Below are positions 1 through 7,864 of a stretch of 11,178 nucleotides of DNA, piece by piece. Source of the DNA: a gamma proteobacterium symbiont of Lucinoma myriamae (lineage in GTDB: Bacteria; Pseudomonadota; Gammaproteobacteria; GRL18). The notes below the pieces were generated by a model. The model worked only from the letters and a program-made list of their open reading frames with translations. It made no database searches and was not told where the DNA came from. The stretch lies in the NCBI GenBank assembly GCA_025655635.1, contig JAHXIM010000040.1, forward strand, positions 1 through 11,178, written 5' to 3'. The translations under genes were made by a program, and so were the position numbers. How positions within the stretch are numbered: position 1 is the first letter of the stretch; each line of letters begins with the position of its first letter.

Positions 1-39
1 ATTTGATCAGGAACAATAAAATTACAATTAATGTTGTAC

Positions 40-73
40 GATAATCTATCGATTCATGATGATTATCTTTTTT
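40..73 (+). terminator. Weak rho-independent terminator-like hairpin
   Basis: GATAATC (40-46) is the exact reverse complement of GATTATC (61-67), giving a 7-bp stem with a 14-nt loop, followed at once by six T residues (68-73). The T-run lies on the plus-strand side, so this would end a plus-strand gene left of the window that converges on the hydantoinase gene. The stem is AT-rich and the loop is long, so the structure is weak. No T-run follows the hairpin on the minus strand. Confidence 0.4.
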
Positions 74-2052
74 CAGGATCGACTACTTAACAGAAGATTA
101 CCAACAGGATCAACTTCACACACCCAGTTTGGTTCAAGCCATGTTGTTGATACACGTTCAACGATCAGTGCAGGCCCCTTAATTTTATGACTATAGGACA
201 ACGTTTCTCTTTGATAAATGGAGACTGCATCATCAATACCATAAAGAGTTCTTTGGCTAGTGACTACTGCTGGATTAGTGGCCAAAGGCAATTTAGGTAA
301 GCTTAATACGACAGGAGAAGCTGATACTTTTACTCTGAGATTAACTAATTCTATAGCTTGATTATGTTGGTGCCCATAGCGTTTTTGATGTAAATCATGA
401 AATGCCTGCACTGTTTTATCCAGCCCAGACCAGGGAACACTTAGTGTGTATGACTGACCTGAATAACGTAGATCGACGGAATAATAAATTTTAATCTCAG
501 CTTTATCAATGCCTTCTGAACTTAATTCAGCTACCCCTCTGTCTGCTAATATTTTTAACTGTTCATTAAGCTGCTCTTCACCCGCCAATTCCAGCAACGT
601 ATTAATAGTGTGTGATAAGTCCCTGCTATGTGGTGCGACGACCATACCAAAAGCAGATAAGACACCGGCATGTATGGGAACCATTGCCTGAGACATTTGT
701 AAGTTTTCAGCCAAAGCACAGACATGTAATGCCCCGGCGCCGCCAAAAGGAACCAATACCAGAGTTTTAGGATCAATACCCCGTTGTATGGACATGACTC
801 GTAATGCCCGGGTCATGTGCTCATTAGCAACCTGAATAATACCTGATGCCGTTTCTTCGATAGCTTTATCAGCAGATGATAGTGATAATTGTGTTGCCAG
901 CGTTTCAATAGCACATCGGGATGCGTCTTCATCCAGCTGCATAGAACCACCTAAAAAAGCATCGCCTGACAAACGGCCCAAAATGAGATTGGCATCAGTC
1001 ACCGTGGCCTGCTGTCCTCCCTGAGCATAACAGGCTGGTCCCGGACTCGCACCTGCTGATTCCGGGCCAACCTGTAATATACCGCCTTCATCAACCCATG
1101 CAATAGAACCACCTCCCGCACCAATGGTATGCATATCTACCATGGAAATAGCAACGGGATAATCACCAATATGGCCTTCACTGGTCAGTTGCAGTTCACC
1201 TTCAATCACAGCAACATCGGTTGACGTCCCTCCCATATCAAAGGTGAGTACACTCTCATTATGAAAAGGGTTATTATGAGAAGAGTCAGTAGACTGATCA
1301 GCTGCGGCAATGGTACCGCCAGAGCTTTGCATAACAGAGAGCTGAGCAGGTTGAACGCCTGTTGCCAGGCGCTTTAAATAACCTTGAACCAGAGGACCAA
1401 CCCAGGCATTTAACCAGGTTGCAATACCTCTTTCATATTCTTTATATTCGGGTAATACTTCTGAGGAGCGGGATATAAATAACTCAGGAAAGGCTTGTTT
1501 CAGACTTTGTTCAATACGACATTCATCCTCATCATTCAAAAAGGAAAATAATAGATTAATAGCAACCGACTGAGGCTGATGGTGTCTGATAAAGTCATTT
1601 AAGTGGTGTAATTCATCATTAGATAATGACTGGCGATTATTACCATCAGCATCCACTCGACTGGTCACTTCATAACATGGGTACAGGCGGTGTTTCTGGT
1701 TCAGGTGTTAGATTATACAGCTCTTTACGTGCCTGACGGCCGATGGTCAGAATATCTGACAGACCTTTATTACTAATATAAGCCGTCTTAACACCTTTTT
1801 TTTCTAACACCGCATTGGTTGCCACGGTGGAACCATGTACTATGGATAAATTATCCAGTTGTGTTTCCAGACCGAGTTCTTTGATCCCCTGTAAAATATA
1901 GCCTGTTCTGGAGCATGAGGTGTGGATAAGACTTTATGAATGGTCAGATTTCCCTGTTCATAATAGACAAAATCCGTAAATGTACCCCCGGTATCAACAC
2001 CAAGCACACGTAATTGTTCAGATGAATGATGAGCAGACTTTATCTTCGGCAC
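73..2052 (-). pseudogene. hyuA: Hydantoinase/oxoprolinase family protein (HyuA-type), broken by two frameshifts
   Basis: Family members are ATP-dependent cytosolic hydrolases of hydantoins or 5-oxoproline, usually paired with a HyuB subunit. Homology is spread over three frames. Frame one starts at a GTG (2052) and holds the N-terminal nucleotide-binding motif VDTGGTFTDF and KVLSTPHAPEQAI. Near 1893-1900 homology moves to a second frame, which reads LQGIKELGLETQLDN, then HGSTVATNAVLEKKG, then GRQARKELYNLTPEPE, and stops at TGA 1672-1670. A third frame resumes at about 1680 with CYEVTSRVDADG and runs to TGA 75-73. It contains FDMGGTSTDVA (about 1211-1243), IGAGGGSI (about 1102-1125) and VPFGGAGALH. 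End to end the locus would encode about 659 residues, close to the usual family length. The first lesion fits a 1-base loss or 2-base gain in an AT-rich run. The second fits loss of about 8 bases around an expected RELCYEV. Sequencing error is the alternative. The precise substrate cannot be told. Confidence 0.85.
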
Positions 2053-2152
2053 TGTAAAAACTCATTATTTATAATTTGTCGCCGACCATTCAGACAGGAT
2101 AAAGCTGTGTATGATGTCAATTTTACCCCTGCTTAATACGGCTTTAAAGAGG

Positions 2153-2181
2153 TGTATACTAACATACAAGCATGCTACAAT
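2153..2181 (+). promoter_or_regulatory. Candidate promoter and inverted repeat upstream of the ABC operon
   Basis: TACAAT (2176-2181) is preceded by TGC, forming an extended -10 element. The matching -35 position (2153-2158, TGTATA) is poor, as is common for extended -10 promoters. A second -10-like TATACT lies at 2155-2160, with TTAATA 16 bases upstream (2133-2138). An inverted repeat, TGTAT (2153-2157) with ATACA (2164-2168) spaced by 6 bases, overlaps these elements and could be an operator, but no regulator is identified. The whole 2053-2203 gap separates divergent genes and holds no gene. Confidence 0.4.
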
Positions 2182-2203
2182 TTAATGCTTAAAAAACAAA
2201 TAA

Positions 2204-3271
2204 ATGATAGCTGAAAACATGGACAGTGAAGTTTTAATTGAAGTAAACCAGCTTTCACGCCACTATCGTACCAGTAAGCGTGGAAGTAAGCATGATAACA
2301 AGCATAGCGGCTCTCGTGATGGTTATGCTATTGCCGTTGATAATATCAGCTTTACCCTGCAGCGTGGTGAGGTACTTGGCTTTCTGGGACCTAATGGCGC
2401 AGGCAAGTCCACTACCATGCAGATGCTCACTGGTAATCTGGCGCCTACTCATGGCAGCATTAAGATTGCCGGTATGGATTTAATGGACAATCCCATTGAA
2501 GCTAAAGCAAAGATCGGCTATCTGCCTGATACCCCGCCGCTGTACAAAGAGCTCAGCGTCGATGAATATCTTATCTATTGTGCGCAATTAAATCGCATTA
2601 GCAAAGGCGCAATAAAATCAGCAGTTAATATGGCCAAAGAACGTTGCGGCCTGACGGAGCATGGCAGACGTGTTATCAATAATCTCTCCAAAGGATATCA
2701 GCAGCGTGTAGGTATTGCTCAGGCAATTATTCATTCACCGGATATTGTTATTTTAGATGAGCCCACTGTGGGTCTTGATCCCATTCAAATGATTGAAATT
2801 CGTAAACTGATTAAAGAGCTGGGAGAGTCCCATAGCGTCATGATTTCAAGCCACATTTTACCTGAGATTCAAACCATTTGTAATAATGTACAGATCATTA
2901 ATCAGGGGAAACTGGTCTTAAATGCTTCGATTGAACAACTGACTCAGCACATGCAGACTCAAAATCTGCATATCAGCTGTACTCAGCTGATTGATATTCA
3001 CAAAATGACTGTTTTAGAAGGCATTAGTGAAGTAAAACAAGACAATAATCATTTTATTCTGACCTGCACTCTGCCTGCTGCTGAAGAGCATGATGAAGAA
3101 CATGAGAGAGAGGCTGCAATGATAAAAACAGCCCGGCAAGTCATTGAACTGGCCAACCAGCAGCAATGGGGCTTATATGAAATTTTTTCAGAAAAACAAT
3201 CACTTGAAAGTGTTTTTATGTCTTTAACAACAAGCGATCTATTATTAAAACAGGGGCTGAACATTGATTAG
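2204..3271 (+). CDS. ABC transporter ATP-binding protein (GldA/CcmA-like)
   Basis: This 355-residue cytoplasmic ATPase should energise the permease encoded next to it. Visible motifs are Walker A GPNGAGKST (residues 62-70), ABC signature LSKGYQQRVGIAQ (161-173), Walker B IVILDEPTVGLDP (181-193) with D-loop, and switch histidine H217 in ISSHI. The Q-loop position reads YLPDTPP, with Asp at 109 where many ABC proteins have Gln; acidic residues here are frequent in GldA-like ATPases. A basic, Ser/Gly/His-rich insert (about residues 23-40) separates the first strand from the nucleotide-binding core. Residues 220-355 form a divergent C-terminal extension usual for this class. Two starts are possible, ATG 2204 and ATG 2219; neither has a strong ribosome-binding site, and the later one fits the family start better. 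It overlaps the permease gene by 8 bases. The transported substrate is unknown. Confidence 0.9.
   Translation: MIAENMDSEVLIEVNQLSRHYRTSKRGSKHDNKHSGSRDGYAIAVDNISFTLQRGEVLGFLGPNGAGKSTTMQMLTGNLAPTHGSIKIAGMDLMDNPIEAKAKIGYLPDTPPLYKELSVDEYLIYCAQLNRISKGAIKSAVNMAKERCGLTEHGRRVINNLSKGYQQRVGIAQAIIHSPDIVILDEPTVGLDPIQMIEIRKLIKELGESHSVMISSHILPEIQTICNNVQIINQGKLVLNASIEQLTQHMQTQNLHISCTQLIDIHKMTVLEGISEVKQDNNHFILTCTLPAAEEHDEEHEREAAMIKTARQVIELANQQQWGLYEIFSEKQSLESVFMSLTTSDLLLKQGLNID
3252..3266 (+). promoter_or_regulatory. Ribosome-binding site supporting a TTG start
   Basis: AGGGG at 3252-3256 lies 7 bases before TTG at 3264-3266. This spacing selects the TTG as the permease start, inside the last codons of the ATPase gene, and suggests translational coupling. 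Confidence 0.6.
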
Positions 3272-4037
3272 GCTCATTGCATTACGTGAATTAAAAAATT
3301 TATTCTTATCACCATTGGCCTGGGCCATACTGGCAGTGACCCAGATTATTTTGTGCTATCAATTTCTCAGTCAATTAGAAACCTATATGCAGGTGCAGGA
3401 AAAATTATCCGTTCTGGAAAAATCACCCGGTATCACTGATCTGGTCATTGCTCCCTTATTAGGAGGTGCAGCTATTGTTTTATTAATTATTGTGCCGCTG
3501 CTGACCATGCGTTTAATCAGTGAAGAGCAAAAAAATCAGACATTAAGTTTACTCTTTAGCGCGCCTGTTTCTATGACAGAAATCATCTTAGGTAAATATC
3601 TGGGTATTTTAGGATTTTTACTTATTCTGATTGCCATGATAGCACTCATGCCATTATCTCTGATATTAGGCACTGCCATTGATTTAGGACAGCTATTTTC
3701 AGCACTATTGGGGCTGACCTTGGTGTTAGCTTCTTTCGCTGCTGCCGGGCTCTACATGTCCACCCTGACCAAACAACCTGCCATTGCTGCCATCAGCAGT
3801 TTTGGCCTGTTATTATTTTTATGGATCATCAACTGGGCAGGAAGCAGTGTTGAAGCCGAACTGGCCACTAATCAAAATGGCGAAAATGTCTTAACATGGT
3901 TTTCCTTATTAAATCATTTTGAGCCCATGCTTAAAGGTGTTTTTTCCAGTGCAGATATTGCTTACTATCTCTTGTTTATCTGCCTTTTTCTGGTTTTTGC
4001 TATCCGCCGTCTGGAGCGTTTACGCTTACCACACTGA
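3264..4037 (+). CDS. ABC-2 type transporter permease (GldF-like)
   Basis: This 257-residue inner-membrane protein has six clear hydrophobic segments, at roughly residues 15-35, 60-83, 108-133, 140-162, 170-190 and 230-248. The architecture matches ABC-2 permeases of the GldF/NosY type. The N-terminal IALRELKNLFLSPLAW resembles the amphipathic start of that family, and the loop RLISEEQKNQTLSLLFSAPV after the second segment is highly typical of it. The start is TTG, supported by AGGGG 7 bases upstream, and the frame overlaps the ATPase by 8 bases, so the two are very likely co-translated. It should assemble as a dimer with the upstream ATPase. The GldG-like protein encoded 40 bases downstream is the expected partner. 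The substrate is unknown; a role in gliding should not be assumed from the Gld name. Confidence 0.88.
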   Translation: MIRLIALRELKNLFLSPLAWAILAVTQIILCYQFLSQLETYMQVQEKLSVLEKSPGITDLVIAPLLGGAAIVLLIIVPLLTMRLISEEQKNQTLSLLFSAPVSMTEIILGKYLGILGFLLILIAMIALMPLSLILGTAIDLGQLFSALLGLTLVLASFAAAGLYMSTLTKQPAIAAISSFGLLLFLWIINWAGSSVEAELATNQNGENVLTWFSLLNHFEPMLKGVFSSADIAYYLLFICLFLVFAIRRLERLRLPH

Positions 4038-4077
4038 TGCTCAGCCCTTTGAAAAACTAACAACTTAAATAATCATT

Positions 4078-5535
4078 ATGGATATTAGTCATACTTCAAC
4101 ACGACATTTAAAACAACAAAAAATTCTGTTCAGCATTTTATTTTTATGCCTGATCGGTTTATTGGCGTTTTTAAGTAATCGTTATATTTATTTAGCTGAC
4201 TGGACGGTTAATAATCAAAACTCTTTAAACGAAGTCAGTCTGAAGTTATTAGAGACACTTGATGCCCCTGTGGAAATTGCCTCTTACACCAGTAATAATC
4301 AAATTAAACAATCAGTACGGGAGTTGCTTAAGCGCTATCAACGAATTAAGCCCGATATCATACTAACGTTTATTGATCCCAATTCTGATCCCGAAAAAAT
4401 TCGCAGCCTGAATATTGCTGTTGATGGCGAAATGGTGATCAGTTATGAAGGACGACAGGAAAATTTAGCGCGTCTCTCAGAGCAAGACCTCAGTAATACA
4501 CTACATCGACTGATTCGTGCCAAAGAACGCAAAATATTCTTTACTCAGGGACATGGTGAACGCAGTCCTGAAGGTCAGGCAAATTTTGATCTCAACAGCT
4601 TCAGCAGTCATCTGATAAAGCAGGGGTTTTTGGTTAATACACTCAATCTTGCCAGAGAAAAAAGCATTCCTGATGATATCTCTATATTAGTCATTGCCGG
4701 GCCACAATCTGCATTTCTTCCCGGAGAGGTTCAACTACTTATTGATTATATCAACACAGGCGGTAATTTATTATGGTTGGGTGAGCCATTAAAAGTCACG
4801 AGTAATCAACCCATGCATGGACTGCTGCCTCTGGCAGAACATCTGGGCATTGAGTTTCTTGACGGGGTGGTGGTCGATCCGACTACCCAGCAATATGAGA
4901 TCACTCGCCCTGATTATGCCATTGTGACAGAATACCCTCAACATGCCATTAATGATGATTTTTCCAGCGTTACTCTTTTTCCACAGGCAGCAGGTATTGA
5001 GCGCTTACCCAGCTTTTTAGAAAAAGACAAAGAAGAAAGCACCAGCAAGAATAACAACAACAAGAATGCCGATCAGTCTTTAAGTCAGGAATTTAAGATG
5101 ACCGCCTTCTTAACAACAATAGAGCAAAGCTGGATTGAAACGTCACCACTCAAAGAAAGTGTTCATTTTAGTGATCTGCTGGATATCGTCGGCCCCATCA
5201 CCATTGGCATGGTGTTAAATCGACCTGTCACACCTGCTGATTCAGCAGCTAAGACAATAACAAAAGAGCAGCGTATTGTTATATTAGGTGACGGTGATTT
5301 CTTATCAAATACCTTTTTAGGGAATGCCGGTAATTTGAATATGGGCATGAACATTGTTAACTGGCTAAGCCATGATGAACAATTTATCAGCATCCCTACT
5401 CGTATTAAGGATGATATTATATTGGATATTTCACCCGCTAAACTCTCATTATTAGGTGCTTTCTTTCTATTTGTCCTGCCGGGATTACTAGCCTTAAGCG
5501 GCAGTATCATCTGGCTCAAAAGGCGTAACCGTTAA
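4078..5535 (+). CDS. GldG-like ABC transport auxiliary protein
   Basis: This 485-residue protein is anchored by an N-terminal membrane helix (about 16-36) and a C-terminal helix (about 456-479) followed by a basic KRRNR tail, with a large region between that should be periplasmic. The domain layout is that of the GldG/ABC_transp_aux family: the N-terminal half has DWTVNNQNSLNEVSLKLLE, then FIDPNSDPEK, and the centre has FTQGHGERSP and LVIAGPQSAFLPGE, which fit the Rossmann-like GldG fold. A Lys/Asn-rich low-complexity stretch (residues about 314-337, from AAC/AAG repeats) interrupts the second half and is probably a flexible loop. The gene lies 40 bases after the permease and its stop overlaps the next start (TAATG), so it belongs to the same operon. 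Its biochemical role in the family is poorly defined. No strong ribosome-binding site precedes the ATG. Confidence 0.85.
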   Translation: MDISHTSTRHLKQQKILFSILFLCLIGLLAFLSNRYIYLADWTVNNQNSLNEVSLKLLETLDAPVEIASYTSNNQIKQSVRELLKRYQRIKPDIILTFIDPNSDPEKIRSLNIAVDGEMVISYEGRQENLARLSEQDLSNTLHRLIRAKERKIFFTQGHGERSPEGQANFDLNSFSSHLIKQGFLVNTLNLAREKSIPDDISILVIAGPQSAFLPGEVQLLIDYINTGGNLLWLGEPLKVTSNQPMHGLLPLAEHLGIEFLDGVVVDPTTQQYEITRPDYAIVTEYPQHAINDDFSSVTLFPQAAGIERLPSFLEKDKEESTSKNNNNKNADQSLSQEFKMTAFLTTIEQSWIETSPLKESVHFSDLLDIVGPITIGMVLNRPVTPADSAAKTITKEQRIVILGDGDFLSNTFLGNAGNLNMGMNIVNWLSHDEQFISIPTRIKDDIILDISPAKLSLLGAFFLFVLPGLLALSGSIIWLKRRNR

Positions 5536-6458
5536 TGTCCCGTGAAGCCAAAAGCAATTTTGTTCTATTTATTATCGTCATTTGTCTGGCACTTATCGCC
5601 TGGTATCAGCCGGGCTTAAAAAAAATAGAACTTCACTATCTAACCCCATTAACAGCAAATGAAATCCATACCATTGTCATTGAACGGGAAACACTTGGCT
5701 CAATTAAACTCAGCAAACAGAATAACAACTGGTTTCTGCAAGAACCTTATCAACTGCCAGCCAATATACAACGTATCAATACCATTACAGCCTTAGCAGA
5801 CAAACGCAGCTACACACAGTTTGAAGTAAACGATAGCGATCTTTCTCGCTATCAACTGGATAAACCAGCCGTTTCAGTTTGGCTTAATCATCATCAATTT
5901 GTACTGGGTAAAACTGATCCTATAAAGAAACAACGCTATGCCATGAATTTGGATGACAACCAGACAACAGGAAAGAATACAGTCCATTTAATTAACGGCG
6001 TGATTTTTTATCAATTACGGTCAGCTGTAGATTCTTTTATTTCTCCTGCCCTTTTACCGCCACAAGCCGCCATTTAAAGCATTAGCTGGTTAGATAAAAC
6101 CTTAACCATAGAAAAAGGGGCCTGGCACTTAACACCCGAAGCACCGGATGTCAGCTCTGATAGTATTGCCCAGCTTATTCAGTTCTGGAAACAGGCACAG
6201 GCATCAAAAGTTAAAAGCAATGTATCTCTGAGTATAGATAATGAGACACTAAGCCAAAGCCAGAGCATTATCATTACTCTTGCCCTGCCGGTTAATGAAA
6301 ATGAAACTAAAATAGAAAAAATTCACTATTTGATTATTCAGGATAATGCTCAAATAAAATTACTACGTACAGACAAACAAATTGCTTATTGGATAAGCCC
6401 CCGAATGTTAAAATTTCTAACTGAATTTATTCCCATACAAAGCAATACAAACCAGTAA
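5535..6458 (+). pseudogene. DUF4340 protein gene interrupted by an in-frame TAA
   Basis: DUF4340 proteins commonly follow GldG-like genes and are membrane-tethered accessory proteins of unknown role. The first part (180 codons) has an N-terminal membrane helix (about residues 9-24) and a beta-rich domain with GSIKLSKQNNNWFLQEPY and LSRYQLDKPAVSVWL, typical of the family. A TAA at 6075-6077 stops it after LLPPQAAI. The same frame stays open for another 126 codons to TAA 6456-6458. This tail reads like the expected C-terminal part, with SISWLDKTLTIEKGAWHL and a terminal WISPRMLKFLTEF. The intact product would be about 307 residues. One base change from AAA, CAA or GAA would explain the stop. 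No good start codon opens the distal part. Other genes here use TAA as a normal stop, so recoding is unlikely. The start overlaps the upstream stop in TAATG. A sequencing error is possible, though a substitution is less typical than an indel. Confidence 0.85.
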
Positions 6459-6524
6459 ATAGTGAATAAATCCCCCACTTTCGATAAAAAACGTGAATGA
6501 ATTAGTATTTTCAAGATGTTAAGC

Positions 6525-6556
6525 TTGCTTTAGAGAAATGACATGACTATTATGAT
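6525..6556 (+). promoter_or_regulatory. Possible sigma70 promoter for the small exported protein
   Basis: TTGCTT (6525-6530) is followed after 17 bases by TATTAT (6548-6553), which overlaps TATGAT (6551-6556). The -10 match is good and the -35 match is poor. The 173-bp gap 6459-6631 holds no other gene and no clear terminator after the DUF4340 locus. Confidence 0.35.
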
Positions 6557-6631
6557 TGTATATGTAATAAGATTAATTTAGCTAGAAGCATTTAAGCAAA
6601 CACCATAAGTAAAAAGACAGTGGGAAAAAAA

Positions 6632-6931
6632 ATGAAAACACTATTGAACACCATGCTATTCGCTCTCCTGATTTCTATGACATCAGTGAGTTTTGCTGAA
6701 TACGATTACTACGAAGATGAAGGAACAACTGATGGAGAAGTAATAGTCGATCTGCTTTTAGTTCGCCCATTAGGTATTGTTGGCAGTGTAGCCGGCCTTG
6801 CAGTTCAAGGTGTTGGTTTACTCTTCAGTGTTCCTGGAGAAAACTTTGATGAAACAGGTGAAATATTGGTTAAAGCACCTTTAAACTACACCTTTAATCG
6901 ACCTTTAGGACATTTTGAGCACAACGAATAA
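6632..6931 (+). CDS. Small exported protein of unknown function with two RPLG motifs
   Basis: From ATG 6632 the protein is 99 residues. A GTG four codons earlier (6620) is an alternative start, but GGGA at 6622-6625 is placed to serve the ATG and the signal peptide then begins cleanly with MKTLLN. Residues 1-22 form a typical Sec signal peptide ending SVSFA, with probable cleavage before EYDYYED. The mature part begins with a short acidic stretch, then a hydrophobic glycine-rich segment (LLLVRPLGIVGSVAGLAVQG) that could be membrane-associated, then FSVPGENFDETGEILVKAP and a second RPLG near the C-terminus in YTFNRPLGHFE. I recall similar short proteins in gammaproteobacteria, sometimes labelled multidrug transporter, a label its size makes implausible. 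Function is unknown. It lies 39 bases before mutM and may share its transcript. Confidence 0.75.
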   Translation: MKTLLNTMLFALLISMTSVSFAEYDYYEDEGTTDGEVIVDLLLVRPLGIVGSVAGLAVQGVGLLFSVPGENFDETGEILVKAPLNYTFNRPLGHFEHNE

Positions 6932-6970
6932 AACAGTCTCGCGCGACTATACTCACCTCTTTGCCCTTAT

Positions 6971-7783
6971 ATGCCTGAACTCCCCGAAGTTGAAACCACA
7001 CTCCGGGGTATTTCTGCACATGTTTTAAATACGCCTATCACCCGGATCACCATCAGAAACCCCAAACTACGCTGGCCTGTTCCTGATGAACTTGCTTCAT
7101 TATTGCAACAACAAATCACAAAAATTACCCGTCGTGCTAAATATTTACTTTTATCAACTGACAAGGGTACCATTATTATTCACCTTGGCATGTCCGGCAG
7201 CCTGAGAATTGTAGATTCAGGTACAACATATGACAAACATGATCATGTTGAGTTTTGTTTTGCCAACGGCAATGCATTACGGCTAAAAGATCCACGCAGA
7301 TTTGGGGCTGTATTATGGACTAATGAGTCCATTGATGAACATCCCTTATTAAGTCATTTAGGTCCTGAACCCTTGTCTGATGAATTTAATTCTGAGTTAT
7401 TGTTTGCATTATCCAGAAACAAGACAGTGGCAATTAAACAATTTATTATGAATAGTAAAATTGTTGTTGGTATTGGTAATATTTATGCCAATGAAGCACT
7501 TTTCGCCAGTGGTATAAACCCCAAGCGCGCAGTCGGCAAAATCAGCAAAAAGCGTTATGAACAATTATGTATTGAGATCAAACGAATACTTGAGAAAGCC
7601 ATTTCACAGGGTGGCACAACGTTAAAAGATTTTGTTGGCGGTACAGGTAAGCCGGGATATTTCAAACAGGAATTATTGGTTTATGGTCGAAAAGGGCTGC
7701 CCTGCATGCAATGTAAGAGCCCGCTTAAAGAAATCCGGCAGGGCAATCGCAGTACAGTTTATTGCACTCACTGCCAAACCTGA
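6971..7783 (+). CDS. mutM: Formamidopyrimidine-DNA glycosylase (Fpg/MutM)
   Basis: A bifunctional DNA glycosylase/AP lyase that removes 8-oxoguanine and formamidopyrimidines in base excision repair. The protein has 270 residues, the usual length (E. coli 269). It begins MPELPEVET: Pro2 is the catalytic Schiff-base nucleophile once Met1 is removed, and Glu3 is the acid partner. Lys57 (in RRAKYLLL) and the loop HLGMSGSLR are conserved. The helix-two-turn-helix segment includes VGIGNIYANEALF. The C-terminal zinc finger has Cys245, Cys248, Cys265 and Cys268, with Arg260 in its loop (GNRSTVYC) matching the DNA-binding Arg of the family. All key residues are present, so it should be active. The start is fixed by the invariant N-terminus, though no ribosome-binding site is visible. 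A -10-like TATACT lies at 6948-6953 without a good -35. Confidence 0.97.
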   Translation: MPELPEVETTLRGISAHVLNTPITRITIRNPKLRWPVPDELASLLQQQITKITRRAKYLLLSTDKGTIIIHLGMSGSLRIVDSGTTYDKHDHVEFCFANGNALRLKDPRRFGAVLWTNESIDEHPLLSHLGPEPLSDEFNSELLFALSRNKTVAIKQFIMNSKIVVGIGNIYANEALFASGINPKRAVGKISKKRYEQLCIEIKRILEKAISQGGTTLKDFVGGTGKPGYFKQELLVYGRKGLPCMQCKSPLKEIRQGNRSTVYCTHCQT

Positions 7784-7864
7784 ACTTATCATTCAGTGAA
7801 AGTCCTGTTGCGACTTGAATCCGCGTAACTATTCAGCATATGGTTTACAAAAAACTAAATTCAT

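Noticed and set aside
2115..2120. Perfect TTGACA on the minus strand upstream of the hydantoinase gene
   Set aside because: No acceptable -10 box lies 16-18 bases downstream (the 17-base position reads CTGTCT), so a promoter is not supported.
5163..5519. Minus-strand open frame of 118 codons
   Set aside because: It is antisense to the well-supported GldG-like gene and has no recognisable domain or promoter.
6075..6077. TAA as a recoded sense codon
   Set aside because: The hydantoinase, GldG-like, mutM, coiled-coil and methyltransferase genes end in ordinary TGA, TAA or TAG codons, and no selenocysteine-like or readthrough signal is apparent, so mutation is simpler.
6934..6948. AGTC/GACT mini-hairpin after the small exported protein gene
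   Set aside because: The stem is four base pairs and no T-run follows; it is more likely chance.
7800..7816. AAGTC/GACTT hairpin between the convergent mutM and coiled-coil genes
   Set aside because: It has only five base pairs and no T-run on either strand, so it does not qualify as a terminator.
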